Source: Alishewanella agri BL06 (lineage in GTDB: Bacteria > Pseudomonadota > Gammaproteobacteria > Enterobacterales > Alteromonadaceae). From it: a stretch of DNA of 64,000 nucleotides. Below are positions 21,364 through 29,819 of the stretch, piece by piece (the first letter of the stretch is position 1; every line of letters starts with the position of its first letter). Location of the stretch: contig NZ_AKKU01000009.1 in the NCBI RefSeq assembly GCF_000272005.1, positions 90,540-154,539 on the forward strand. The letters are read 5' to 3'. Under the pieces are notes generated by a model, which did no database searches, was not told the DNA's origin, and saw only the letters and a program-made list of their open reading frames with translations. The position numbers and the translations under genes were made by a program.

Positions 21364-21462
21364 CTATTGCATAGAATGCAGTCCGATCAGGTTATAAAAC
21401 GCTCTGGCCCGCGACATATCGTCGACGTAGATTTCAAAATGTACAACCGGGTTGGTTTGCAT
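21364..21462 (-). pseudogene. Remnant of a VOC/glyoxalase-family gene (N-terminal 32 codons)
   Basis: The frame runs from ATG 21462 to a TAG at 21364. It encodes MQTNPVVHFEIYVDDMSRAR followed by AFYNLIGLHSMQ. The first ~23 residues are the textbook start of a VOC-superfamily protein (NPVVHFEIYVDD-x-x-RA-x-x-FY), after which the ~100 remaining residues of a normal member are missing. It has no strong ribosome-binding site. It is best read as a decayed, truncated gene; the alternative is a chance match, which is unlikely given the length of the family signature. Confidence 0.6.
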
Positions 21463-21603
21463 GATATTGCTACAAAGTTTGGTCGGTAGTGGTGTTGCAC
21501 CTTAACGCAGGCATAATCTAACTGTAGAAGATACTGCCTGTTACTGGGTCAACGGCCCGAAAAAAACGACCAACAGCGAAGCTGTGACGCGAACCACTGA
21601 ACG

Positions 21604-22137
21604 CTATAACACATCACGGTACTTCTCATTAGCCTGAAAGGCTTCAACCTCCAAGGGCGAGTTGTCATAACCATAGGTGACGAGCTCACTAAAATGCTGC
21701 GTTATCACCTGCTGCAAGCTGGTACGTTCAATTTGCAGCACATGTACCAACTCATGCGCCAGTTTAGGCGTCGTTAACTGATAGCCTTTTCTCACATAAA
21801 TGGCATAACCAAACACCTGGGCATTGTTGATAATACCTTCACCGATAAACCCCACGGCTTCGCCCACGGTTTTTAGTAGCAGGTTTTCGTAAGGGAAAGG
21901 GACCTGATCAACGACCACCAGCCTGATCTTCTCCGGGCTTTTGATACCAATTTCCCGCGCCAACTGCAGTTGTCCTTCACTCAAGGGTTCGCCAATACGC
22001 AGCCCTTCGGTTTCGGTCGCTTCTGCCCAGGCAATATATGACGGTAAAACCAGCACGGAAATAATTTTTTGATGGAATACCACAAGGCCAATAATTAATA
22101 GCAGTATTACCCCGGCAAACGTGCTCCATTTTTTCAT
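21604..22137 (-). CDS. Membrane-anchored putative metallopeptidase-like protein (HELVH)
   Basis: A 177-residue protein with one N-terminal membrane helix (residues about 6-22) and the rest probably periplasmic. It carries HELVHVLQIER (residues about 128-138), an HExxH zinc-binding motif. A candidate third ligand follows in SPLEVEAFQAN near the C-terminus. The region before it (NAQVFGYAIYVRKGYQ) resembles the strand that often precedes HExxH in DUF4157-like putative peptidases. Family placement is uncertain and activity is unproven. It stands alone between two decayed-looking stretches. Confidence 0.65.
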   Translation of the reverse strand: MKKWSTFAGVILLLIIGLVVFHQKIISVLVLPSYIAWAEATETEGLRIGEPLSEGQLQLAREIGIKSPEKIRLVVVDQVPFPYENLLLKTVGEAVGFIGEGIINNAQVFGYAIYVRKGYQLTTPKLAHELVHVLQIERTSLQQVITQHFSELVTYGYDNSPLEVEAFQANEKYRDVL

Positions 22138-22365
22138 ACTCTTATGATTTCCTTATATAAAGCGTTACTTCGATTCAGAAAATGTTTGACCGTTATCTAT
22201 TGCTAAGCGCAGGTCGGTCAGGCCCACAAGATACTTAAGATAATGCACCTTGCCCGCGCTGTTACTGCCATCAGAGTATACAAAGATCCGGCCAGCCAAA
22301 ACTTAATCAAGGATTAACGATTATTGCCGGCCGTGACCATTACTGTGGCTCTTTCCAGTTCTGTC

Positions 22366-22394
22366 AAAAAACAGAGCGCTGATAGCGCCCTGTT
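22366..22394 (-). terminator. Terminator of the methylcitrate operon
   Basis: On the minus strand AACAGGGCGC, loop TATCA, GCGCTCTGTT is followed by a T run. This is a 10-bp stem with one G-U pair, 26 bp after the prpF stop. Confidence 0.8.
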
Positions 22395-22420
22395 AAATCG
22401 ATAACCACTAAAAGCGTCCC

Positions 22421-23608
22421 TTAAAAACAATCGCCAGGCACCCTTACCCAGCCTTCCATCAGCACCCGCGCGCTGCGGCTCATAATGGCTTTGGTCACCG
22501 TCCATTGACCAGCTACTTCAGCGGCCGCGGCACCAACCCGTAAGGTACCAGATGGATGGCCAAAGCGTACTGCTTCTCTGGCACCACCGCCGGCGGCTAA
22601 ATTTACCAGGGTACCGGGTATTGCAGCGGCCGTACCAATGGCCACCGCTGCCGTGCCCATCATCGCATGGTGTAATTTACCCATTGATAAGGCCCGTACC
22701 AGCAAATCAATTTCGCTCTCAGCAACGGTTTTACCGCTGGACGCCATATAACTTTGTGGCGGCGCGACAAAAGCAATTTTTGGCGTGTGGGCGCGGGCGG
22801 CCGCTTCGCTGATATCCTGTATCAGGCCCATTTTTACTGCGCCATAGGCGCGGATAGTTTCAAAGCGCGCTAACGCCGCCGCATCGCTATTTATCGCGTC
22901 CTGCAGTTCAGTGCCGGTATAGCCAATATCTACCGCATTAACAAAGATGGTCGGGATGCCGGCGTTAATTAGCGTGGCTTTAAAGGTACCAATACCTGGC
23001 ACCTCTAAATCATCCACTAAATTGCCGGTTGGGAACATGGCACCACCACCCTCGCCTTCATCGGCAGCCGGATCCAGAAACTCAATTTGTACTTCAGCGG
23101 CCGGGAAAGTCACGCCGTCGAGCTCAAAGTCACCGGTTTCCTGCACCTCACCCTTTGTCATCGGCACATGGGCAATAATGGTTTTGCCAATATTAGCCTG
23201 CCAAATCCGCACCGTGCACAGGCCATTTTGCGGGATCCGCGCGGCATCGACCAAACCATTACTAATCGCAAAAGCGCCTACCGCCGCAGTTAAGTTGCCG
23301 CAGTTGCCACTCCAATCAATAAAGGGTTTATCGATAGCGACCTGACCAAACAGATAATCAACATCATGCTCGGGCTTGCTGCTTTTGCTTAAGATCACGG
23401 TTTTACTGGTGCTTGAGGTCGCGCCGCCCATGCCATCGGTATGTTTACCGTATGGATCCGGGCTGCCAATTACCCGCAGCAGCAGGTTATCCCGCGCCTT
23501 ACCCGGCTGCTGGGCAGCAGCGGGTAAGTCAGTCAGCTTAAAGAACACGCCTTTCGAGGTTCCGCCACGCATATAGGTGGCAGGGATCTTGATTTGTGGT
23601 GCGCTCAT
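22421..23608 (-). CDS. prpF: 2-methylaconitate isomerase PrpF
   Basis: PrpF isomerises the trans-2-methylaconitate made by AcnD to the cis form that the aconitase can hydrate, in the methylcitrate route for propionate. The 395 residues start MSAPQIKIPATYMRGGTSKG, the characteristic opening. GNCGNLTAAVGAFAI and GGGGAMFPTG-type loops are present. The ATG overlaps the acnD stop by one base (TAATG), so the two are translationally coupled. It is the last gene of the operon, followed by a terminator at 22394-22366. Confidence 0.95.
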   Translation of the reverse strand: MSAPQIKIPATYMRGGTSKGVFFKLTDLPAAAQQPGKARDNLLLRVIGSPDPYGKHTDGMGGATSSTSKTVILSKSSKPEHDVDYLFGQVAIDKPFIDWSGNCGNLTAAVGAFAISNGLVDAARIPQNGLCTVRIWQANIGKTIIAHVPMTKGEVQETGDFELDGVTFPAAEVQIEFLDPAADEGEGGGAMFPTGNLVDDLEVPGIGTFKATLINAGIPTIFVNAVDIGYTGTELQDAINSDAAALARFETIRAYGAVKMGLIQDISEAAARAHTPKIAFVAPPQSYMASSGKTVAESEIDLLVRALSMGKLHHAMMGTAAVAIGTAAAIPGTLVNLAAGGGAREAVRFGHPSGTLRVGAAAAEVAGQWTVTKAIMSRSARVLMEGWVRVPGDCF

Positions 23609-26193
23609 TACACCGCTCCTTGCAAAAAGTCCTGCGCAAAGCGCTGCAGCACACCACCGGCTTCATAAATCGACACTTCTTCGGCGGTATCTAAACGGCA
23701 GGTGACCGGTACTTCTACCACTTCGCCATTAGCGCGGTTAATTACCAGCGTTAAATCGGTACGTGGTGTGCGAGCGCCTTTCACATCATAGGTTTCAGTA
23801 CCATCTAACTGCAGGGTTTTACGGTTAGTGCCCGGCTTAAACTCCAGCGGCAATACGCCCATCCCAATTAAGTTGGTACGGTGAATGCGCTCAAAGCCTT
23901 CAGCAGCAATGGCTTCGACACCCGCTAAGCGCACGCCTTTGGCGGCCCAGTCGCGGGATGAGCCCTGGCCATAGTCGGCACCGGCAATAATAATCAGCGG
24001 CTGTTTGCGATCCATATAGGTTTCAATCGCTTCCCACATCCGCATTACCTTGCCCTCCGGCTCTACCCGCGCCAGCGAACCTTGTTTTACCTTGCCGTTT
24101 TCCAGCACCATTTCGTTAAATAGTTTGGGGTTAGCAAAGGTGGCGCGCTGTGCCGTTAAGTGATCGCCGCGGTGCGTGGCATAAGAGTTAAAGTCTTCTT
24201 CCGGCAAGCCCATTTTAGCCAGATACTCACCGGCCGCACTGTCCAGCAAAATGGCATTGGAGGGTGATAAATGGTCAGTGGTAATATTATCCGGCAAAAT
24301 CGCCAGCGGCCGCATACCACTTAAGCTGCGCTCGCCTGCCAGTGCGCCTTCCCAATAAGGTGGACGGCGAATATAGGTACTTTGTGGCCGCCAGTTATAC
24401 AACGGGCTAATTTGCTCACCGTAATCCACACTTAGCGCAAACATCGGTTCGTATACTTTGCGGAACTGCTCTGGTTTTACGCTTTGTGCCACTACCGCAT
24501 CAATTTCGGCATCACTTGGCCAGATATCTTTTAAGGTAATGGCTTTACCGTTATGGTAGCCCAGCACATCTTTTTCGATATCAAAGCGGATAGTACCGGC
24601 AATTGCATAGGCAACAACCAGCGCAGGTGATGCTAAAAACGCTTGTTTGGCATAAGGGTGAATACGGCCATCAAAGTTACGGTTACCCGATAACACTGCT
24701 GTGGCGTACAGATCACGGTCAATAATTTCCTGCTGAATCACCGGATCCAGTGCGCCGCTCATACCATTACAGGTAGTACAGGCAAAGGCGACAATACCAA
24801 AGCCCAGTTGCTCCAGCTCTGGCAGCAACCCCCCCTCTTCCAGATACAGTTGCACCGCTTTGGAGCCGGGCGCCAGCGAGGTTTTCACCCATGGCTTGCG
24901 GCTTAATCCCAGCTTATTGGCATTACGCGCCAGCAAACCTGCGGCAATCACATTGCGCGGGTTAGAGGTATTGGTACAGCTGGTAATGGCCGCGATAATC
25001 ACCGCGCCATCCGGCATCTTGCCCTCTTCAATTTCATACTTACCGGCAATGCCTCTAGCGGCTAAATCGCTGGTCGATAGACGGGCATGCGGGTTCGATG
25101 GGCCAGCCATAGTGCGGCCAACGCTGGATAAATCAAAGCGTAATACGCGCTCATATTCAGCGGTTTTTAAACTCTCGCTCCACAGTCCAGCGGCCTTGGC
25201 GTAAGTTTCTACCAGTTTCACCTGTGCGCTCTCGCGGCCAGTCAGGGTTAAATAATCCAGCGTTTGCTGATCGATAGAGAACATCGCTGCAGTGGCACCG
25301 TATTCTGGTGTCATATTAGAAATGGTCGCCCTGTCACCTAAACTCAGGCTGTCGGCACCCTCGCCAAAGAATTCTAAATAGCTTGATACCACTTTTTCTT
25401 TACGCAAAAACTCGGTCAGCGCCAGTACAATATCGGTGGCCATAATACCTGGTTGCGCTTTGCCGGTTAGCTCTACGCCGATAATATCGGGCAGGCGCAT
25501 CCAGCTGGCGCGGCCCAGCATCACGCTTTCGGCCTCTAAACCACCGACGCCAATAGCGATTACACCTAAAGCATCCACATGCGGCGTATGGCTGTCGGTA
25601 CCCACTAAGGTATCCGGAAAGGCCACGCCGTCTTTAGCATGGATCACCGGCGACATCCGCTCTAAGTTAATCTGATGCATAATGCCGTTACCCGGCGGGA
25701 TCACATCCACATTTTTAAAGGCTTTCTTGGTCCAGTTAATAAAGTGGAAGCGATCGTCGTTACGTCTGTCTTCAATGGCGCGGTTTTTCTCAAAGGCGTC
25801 TTTTTCAAAACCGGCATGTTCTACGGCTAATGAGTGGTCAACAATCAGCTGCGTTGGCACCACCGGGTTCACTTTGGCCGGATCACCACCCTTTTCCGCG
25901 ATGGCATCACGCAAACCGGCTAAATCAACCAGTGCGGTTTGGCCTAAAATATCGTGGCAGACCACACGGGCCGGAAACCACGGAAAATCGATATCGCGCT
26001 TGCGGTAAATCAGCTGTTTTAACGCATCTGGCAATAGCGCCGGATCGCAGCGGCGTACCAGGTTTTCGGCATGCACGCGTGAGGTGTATGGGAGTTTGGC
26101 ATAAGCACCTGGCTCAATGGCGTCTACCGCTTCGCGGGCGTCAAAGTAGTCGAGCTGGGTACCTGGTAAATTTTTGCGGTATTGGCTATTCAT
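23608..26193 (-). CDS. acnD: Fe/S-dependent 2-methylcitrate dehydratase AcnD
   Basis: AcnD dehydrates 2-methylcitrate and replaces PrpD in this version of the pathway. The 861-residue protein is aconitase-A-like. The iron-sulphur ligands are visible in ITSCTNTSNPRN and in FACTTCNGMSG. Substrate-loop elements include GTDSHTPHVDALGV and the C-terminal GADYGQGSSRDWAAKG. I start it at ATG 26193 (MNSQYRKNLPGTQLDYFDAR), which matches the family. The frame stays open to 26385 only because it runs through an intergenic repeat. It is separated from prpC by 232 bp carrying that repeat. Confidence 0.95.
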   Translation of the reverse strand: MNSQYRKNLPGTQLDYFDAREAVDAIEPGAYAKLPYTSRVHAENLVRRCDPALLPDALKQLIYRKRDIDFPWFPARVVCHDILGQTALVDLAGLRDAIAEKGGDPAKVNPVVPTQLIVDHSLAVEHAGFEKDAFEKNRAIEDRRNDDRFHFINWTKKAFKNVDVIPPGNGIMHQINLERMSPVIHAKDGVAFPDTLVGTDSHTPHVDALGVIAIGVGGLEAESVMLGRASWMRLPDIIGVELTGKAQPGIMATDIVLALTEFLRKEKVVSSYLEFFGEGADSLSLGDRATISNMTPEYGATAAMFSIDQQTLDYLTLTGRESAQVKLVETYAKAAGLWSESLKTAEYERVLRFDLSSVGRTMAGPSNPHARLSTSDLAARGIAGKYEIEEGKMPDGAVIIAAITSCTNTSNPRNVIAAGLLARNANKLGLSRKPWVKTSLAPGSKAVQLYLEEGGLLPELEQLGFGIVAFACTTCNGMSGALDPVIQQEIIDRDLYATAVLSGNRNFDGRIHPYAKQAFLASPALVVAYAIAGTIRFDIEKDVLGYHNGKAITLKDIWPSDAEIDAVVAQSVKPEQFRKVYEPMFALSVDYGEQISPLYNWRPQSTYIRRPPYWEGALAGERSLSGMRPLAILPDNITTDHLSPSNAILLDSAAGEYLAKMGLPEEDFNSYATHRGDHLTAQRATFANPKLFNEMVLENGKVKQGSLARVEPEGKVMRMWEAIETYMDRKQPLIIIAGADYGQGSSRDWAAKGVRLAGVEAIAAEGFERIHRTNLIGMGVLPLEFKPGTNRKTLQLDGTETYDVKGARTPRTDLTLVINRANGEVVEVPVTCRLDTAEEVSIYEAGGVLQRFAQDFLQGAV

Positions 26194-26239
26194 GGTTGGT
26201 CTCTGTCTGCATAGCACTTTGGATTCAGAGTCAGACGTG

Positions 26240-26390
26240 CACCGTCGAACCGGATTGCTCACGCCAAGCCGCCGTGAATACATCCCTGTAGGCTTCATTG
26301 TGAATGTCATCCTGACGTTCACCCTTGCGGGCCAGTGCCTGCCCAAATGCGTTCCAAACGCATTTGTCAGGCACCATACCTTCAAGACTT
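26240..26390. repeat. Palindromic intergenic repeat inside the prp operon
   Basis: The prpC-acnD gap holds a nested hairpin: outer arms GTGCCTG (26335-26341) and CAGGCAC (26368-26374), inner arms AAATGCGTT and AACGCATTT around a CCA loop (26345-26365). Beside it is a stretch containing GCCGTGAATACATCCCTGTA (about 26270-26289). This looks like a REP/MITE-type dispersed element: it is non-coding, has a strong dyad, and sits where the operon otherwise needs no sequence. Only one copy is in the window, so the family is an inference. The exact ends are not determined. Confidence 0.45.
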
Positions 26391-26425
26391 GGCTTAGAGC
26401 AATCCGATTCTCGGGTACCTAAACT

Positions 26426-27553
26426 CTATCTTGATTCAATAGGTTTCACAGTACGTGGCTCAACACCCACATAATCCGCACTTGGCCGGATAATACGGTT
26501 ATCGGCGCGCTGCTCCATCACATGCGCAGCCCAACCCGTTAAGCGGCTGCACACGAAAATCGGCGTAAACAGCTTGGTTGGAATACCCATATAGTTATAG
26601 GCCGAAGCATGGAAGAAATCGGCGTTACAGAACAGTTTTTTCTCACGCCACATCACCGCTTCACAGCGCACTGATACATCGTACAGCATGGTATCGCCAT
26701 TGGCCTTGGCCAGTTTTTCTGACCACTCTTTAATTACAGCATTACGCGGATCCGACTCTGAGTAAATGGCATGGCCAAAGCCCATAATCTTTTCTTTGCG
26801 CTCTAACATACCCAGCAGTTTTTGCTCGGCATCGTCGGCGTTATCCATTTTCTCAATCAGTTCCATCGCCGCTTCGTTCGCACCGCCATGCAGTGGGCCA
26901 CGCAGTGAGCCAATAGCGCCGGTAATACAGGAGTGCATATCGCTTAGCGTTGAGGCACACACCCGGGCAGTAAAGGTTGAGGCGTTAAATTCATGCTCGG
27001 CGTACAAAATCAGCGAGGCTTGCATTACTTCGACATGCAAGGCTTCTGGCTTTTTATCGTGTAAGGTCCAGAGGAATTGCTCGGCAATAGAATCAGCGTC
27101 GGTTTCCACGTTTACGCGCTTGCCATGGTGACTGTAGTTATACCAGTAGTTAACCAGTCCTGGGAAAATCGCCAACATCCGGTCAGTTACGTCCTGCTGC
27201 TGGGCAAAACTGTGTTCCATTTCCAGGTTACCCAGCATTGAGCAGCCGGTACGCATCACATCCATCGGATGGGCATTGGCCGGGATCCGCTCTAACACAT
27301 CTTTTAATGCCTGAGGCAGCGCGCGCAGGCTCTTTAATTTGGCTTTATAAGCGGCAAGTTCAGCACTATTTGGCAATTCGCCCTTTAAAATTAAGTGCGC
27401 CACTTCTTCAAAGGTACAGTTGGCGGCTAAATCTTTTACATCATAGCCGCGATAGGTTAAGCCTGAACCGGTTTTACCTACTGTTGATAAGGCGGTTTTA
27501 CCTGCTACCTGGCCGCGCAAACCTGCGCCTGAGAGTACTTTACCTGTTGACAT
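26426..27553 (-). CDS. prpC: 2-methylcitrate synthase PrpC
   Basis: PrpC condenses propionyl-CoA with oxaloacetate to 2-methylcitrate. The 375 residues are of short citrate-synthase type. Family elements include TYRGYDVKDLAANCTFEEVA, the active-site region GPLHGGANEAAMELI, MGFGHAIYSESDPRN, and near the C-terminus SRLTGWAAHVMEQR. I start it at ATG 27553 (MSTGKVLSGAGLRGQ) with AGGAG 9 nt upstream; the in-frame extension to 27595 has no ribosome-binding site. It follows prpB by 97 bp. Confidence 0.95.
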   Translation of the reverse strand: MSTGKVLSGAGLRGQVAGKTALSTVGKTGSGLTYRGYDVKDLAANCTFEEVAHLILKGELPNSAELAAYKAKLKSLRALPQALKDVLERIPANAHPMDVMRTGCSMLGNLEMEHSFAQQQDVTDRMLAIFPGLVNYWYNYSHHGKRVNVETDADSIAEQFLWTLHDKKPEALHVEVMQASLILYAEHEFNASTFTARVCASTLSDMHSCITGAIGSLRGPLHGGANEAAMELIEKMDNADDAEQKLLGMLERKEKIMGFGHAIYSESDPRNAVIKEWSEKLAKANGDTMLYDVSVRCEAVMWREKKLFCNADFFHASAYNYMGIPTKLFTPIFVCSRLTGWAAHVMEQRADNRIIRPSADYVGVEPRTVKPIESR

Positions 27554-27650
27554 GGTTTTGTTGCTCCTGTTCTGTTTAGCCTTCATCCTTGTCACTGCAG
27601 CAGCAAGGATTTTGGCTAAAAGTAATAATTAAAAATGTAAAATATTTATC

Positions 27651-28535
27651 TTAAGATTTTTTGCTGCTAAACAGCTGATCCAGTTTTTGCTCGAAGCTGT
27701 GGTAATTTAAAAAGTCGTACAGCTCAGCGCGGGTTTGCATGCTGTCTACCACGGCTTTCTGATCGCCGTTTGCCAGAATCGACTGATACACATTTAATGC
27801 GGCCTTGTTCATGGCACGGAAGGCACTTAACGGATACAGCACCATCGCCACACCAACGCTCGCCAGCTCAGCTTTGTTATACAGTGGGGTTTGACCGAAC
27901 TCAGTGATATTGGCCAGTACCGGCACCTTTAACGCTGAGGTAAAGGCTTTATATTGTTCCAGCGTATGCACCGCCTCAGCAAAAATGGCATCGGCACCGG
28001 CGTCCTGACAGGCAATGGCTCGCTCAATGGCCGCATCTAAACCTTGCTGGGCTAACGCATCAGTGCGCGCCATAATAAAGAAGCTCTCGTCAGTACGGGC
28101 ATCAACACTGGCTTTAACGCGGTCGACCATTTCATCGAGGCTGACAATTTCTTTATTCGGGCGATGACCACAACGCTTTTGCGCCACCTGATCTTCAATA
28201 TGAAAGCCCGCTGCGCCGGCACGGGTCATTTCTTTTACCGTGCGGGCAATATTAAAAGCCCCACCCCAACCGGTATCGGCATCCACTAACAGTGGCAGGC
28301 TGGTGGCGCCAGTAATACGGCGGATATCTTCACAGACATCATTTAACGACGTCATGCCTAAATCAGGTAAACCAAAAGAGGCATTGGCTACGCCAGCACC
28401 AGACAGGTAAAGCGCCTGATGTCCGGTACGCTCGGCCATCATCGCGGTGTAGGCATTAATGGTGCCGACGATTTGCAGTGGCGAATTGGCGGTAATGGCG
28501 GCACGGAATTTCTGGCCGGCGGTTAAATTGCTCAT
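27651..28535 (-). CDS. prpB: 2-methylisocitrate lyase PrpB
   Basis: PrpB cleaves 2-methylisocitrate to pyruvate and succinate, the last step of the methylcitrate cycle. It is a 294-residue PEP-mutase/isocitrate-lyase-fold enzyme. The catalytic cysteine is C122 in the [12 protein letters not shown] loop, with the Mg-binding DADTGWGG (D85, D87) before it. I start it at ATG 28535 with AGGGG upstream, directly after the GntR stop at 28537. An earlier in-frame ATG at 28556 would overlap that gene. Confidence 0.95.
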   Translation of the reverse strand: MSNLTAGQKFRAAITANSPLQIVGTINAYTAMMAERTGHQALYLSGAGVANASFGLPDLGMTSLNDVCEDIRRITGATSLPLLVDADTGWGGAFNIARTVKEMTRAGAAGFHIEDQVAQKRCGHRPNKEIVSLDEMVDRVKASVDARTDESFFIMARTDALAQQGLDAAIERAIACQDAGADAIFAEAVHTLEQYKAFTSALKVPVLANITEFGQTPLYNKAELASVGVAMVLYPLSAFRAMNKAALNVYQSILANGDQKAVVDSMQTRAELYDFLNYHSFEQKLDQLFSSKKS

Positions 28536-28536
28536 C

Positions 28537-29223
28537 TTAGTTCCCCTGTTGCTCAAGTTCAGACAGTTTATGTTCGATATTGCGCCTGGAGGCAGCGATA
28601 TGCCGGCGCATCAATAAGTCGGCCAGTTCACCATCGCGATTGGCAATGGCATTAATAATAGCCTTATGTTCGTCAAATGCCCGCGATACGCGCGGGCCAT
28701 TCATGCCAAGCTGCACCCGGTACATCCGCATCAGGTGATACAGCTCGTCGGTTAGAATATTGATTAAATACGGGTTTTTACTGCCAAGAATAATACGGTA
28801 ATGAAAATCCAGATCGCCGGCTTCCTGGTAATAACTCTCACCCTCACGCACCCGCTGCGAGCTAAGGTGCTGATCTAACAAATCCTGCATCTCACGAATT
28901 TCGGCATCGCTCATTTGTGAGGCCGCTAACCGACAGGCTAAGCCCTCTAATTCTTCACGCAGTTGATACAGCGATAACAAATTTTCTGTCGACAATTTCA
29001 CTACCCGTGCCCCGGCATTCGGCGTGCGTTCCAGTAAGTGGCAACGCTCTAACCTTGCTAAGGCTTCACGCAGCGGCGCGCGGCTAAGATCAAAGCGTTT
29101 CGCTAGCTCCGGCTCGCTGATCTTAGAGCCCGGCGCAATTTCACCGGCCACAATGGCGCGCAACAGCTCTTGCAGTACACGATCAGCAGCGGTTACAGCG
29201 GGGCGTTGCAAAGCAGGATTCAT
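28537..29223 (-). CDS. GntR/FadR-type regulator of the methylcitrate operon
   Basis: A 228-residue GntR regulator. The winged helix is in residues about 10-75 ([28 protein letters not shown]). An FCD effector domain follows, with the expected metal-ligand pattern ([28 protein letters not shown]). It is the first gene of the operon and 1 nt from prpB, so it controls its own synthesis. Its promoter is bracketed by two copies of a GATTGTCGACAATC-type palindrome. By function it is the PrpR of this genome, but it is unrelated to the sigma54-dependent PrpR of enteric bacteria. The likely effector is 2-methylcitrate or propionyl-CoA (inference). Confidence 0.9.
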   Translation of the reverse strand: MNPALQRPAVTAADRVLQELLRAIVAGEIAPGSKISEPELAKRFDLSRAPLREALARLERCHLLERTPNAGARVVKLSTENLLSLYQLREELEGLACRLAASQMSDAEIREMQDLLDQHLSSQRVREGESYYQEAGDLDFHYRIILGSKNPYLINILTDELYHLMRMYRVQLGMNGPRVSRAFDEHKAIINAIANRDGELADLLMRRHIAASRRNIEHKLSELEQQGN

Positions 29224-29227
29224 AGCT

Positions 29228-29239
29228 GATTGTCGACAT
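29228..29239. promoter_or_regulatory. Downstream GntR operator half-copy
   Basis: GATTGTCGACAT lies between the predicted transcription start and the GntR ATG. It matches the upstream palindrome over 11 of its first 12 bases. A repressor here would block elongation or initiation. Confidence 0.55.
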
Positions 29240-29256
29240 AAACAAAGAATGGGTAA

Positions 29257-29285
29257 GTTTTAGGCTTATTTAACGCCAGTGTCAA
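29257..29285 (-). promoter_or_regulatory. Sigma70 promoter of the methylcitrate operon
   Basis: On the minus strand TTGACA (29285-29280), a 17-bp spacer, then TAAAAC (29262-29257). It lies 34 bp upstream of the GntR start codon and is the only strong promoter before the operon. Confidence 0.75.
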
Positions 29286-29299
29286 GTTAAAATCGGCAG

Positions 29300-29313
29300 G
29301 ATTGTCGACAATC
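29300..29313. promoter_or_regulatory. Upstream GntR operator palindrome
   Basis: A perfect 14-bp palindrome GATTGTCGACAATC sits 15 bp upstream of the -35. TTGTCGACAA-type palindromes suit GntR/FadR proteins. With the second copy at 29228 it brackets the promoter, about 73 bp apart, which would allow looping or independent repression. Confidence 0.6.
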
Positions 29314-29341
29314 AGACTAAAGTACAAATTAATGCCTAAGC

Positions 29342-29590
29342 ACTCCGGTACGCCTGCCGTACCGGAGTCAGACGCAGTAGCCAGAACCCGCTTTAGGACT
29401 CCGGTACGCTCGCCGTACCGGAGTCCATCCTGCGATAGTGAGATATACACCTAACTCAAAGCAACACCGCTCCAGGACTCCGAACAACAGCACCGCAAAA
29501 CAACCACACCGGCTATCTACCCCACATCGCAGGGTTGACTCCGGTACGACAAGCATACCGGAGTCAGAGACAGTAGCTAGTACCGGAGTC
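29342..29590. repeat. Cluster of ACTCCGGTA/TACCGGAGT palindromic repeats
   Basis: Three hairpin units occur. 29342-29368: 11-bp arms around CCTGC. 29396-29426: 13-bp arms GGACTCCGGTACG around CTCGC. 29536-29566: 11-bp arms TGACTCCGGTA around a 9-nt loop. There is also a solitary half at 29581-29590. The sequence after units 1 and 3 is conserved too (TACCGGAGTCAGACGCAGTA against TACCGGAGTCAGAGACAGTA). This is a REP/BIME-like cluster between the prp operon and tatD. Any small open frames here are by-products of the repeats. Confidence 0.8.
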
Positions 29591-29819
29591 GATTCAGCTT
29601 GTGATGAATTTTTAGACTTTTTTAGAATATAAAGCCGGATATTTAGCTTACATAATGATAACAATATCTGACCCTATTACAGGTCAAATTCAGTCGCTGT
29701 GCATAATTGCCGGTATAAGCTGGGGATAACTTGGGCATAAGTTGAACAATGAAAAAATTGGGTAAATAACTTTTCGCAACTTAAGGAACATGAAAATTAG
29801 CGCAGCTTAGCTACACTTG

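Noticed and set aside
26193..26385. A 64-residue N-terminal extension of AcnD
   Set aside because: It runs through the palindromic repeat, is basic and cysteine-rich unlike aconitases, and the family start is at 26193.
29438..29632. A 64-codon plus-strand frame in the repeat island
   Set aside because: It is made from the palindromic repeats and has no ribosome-binding site or protein-like composition.
29790..29810. A six-residue leader-peptide-like frame with AAGGA upstream
   Set aside because: There is no regulatory codon run, and no plus-strand gene follows the terminator, so attenuation makes no sense.
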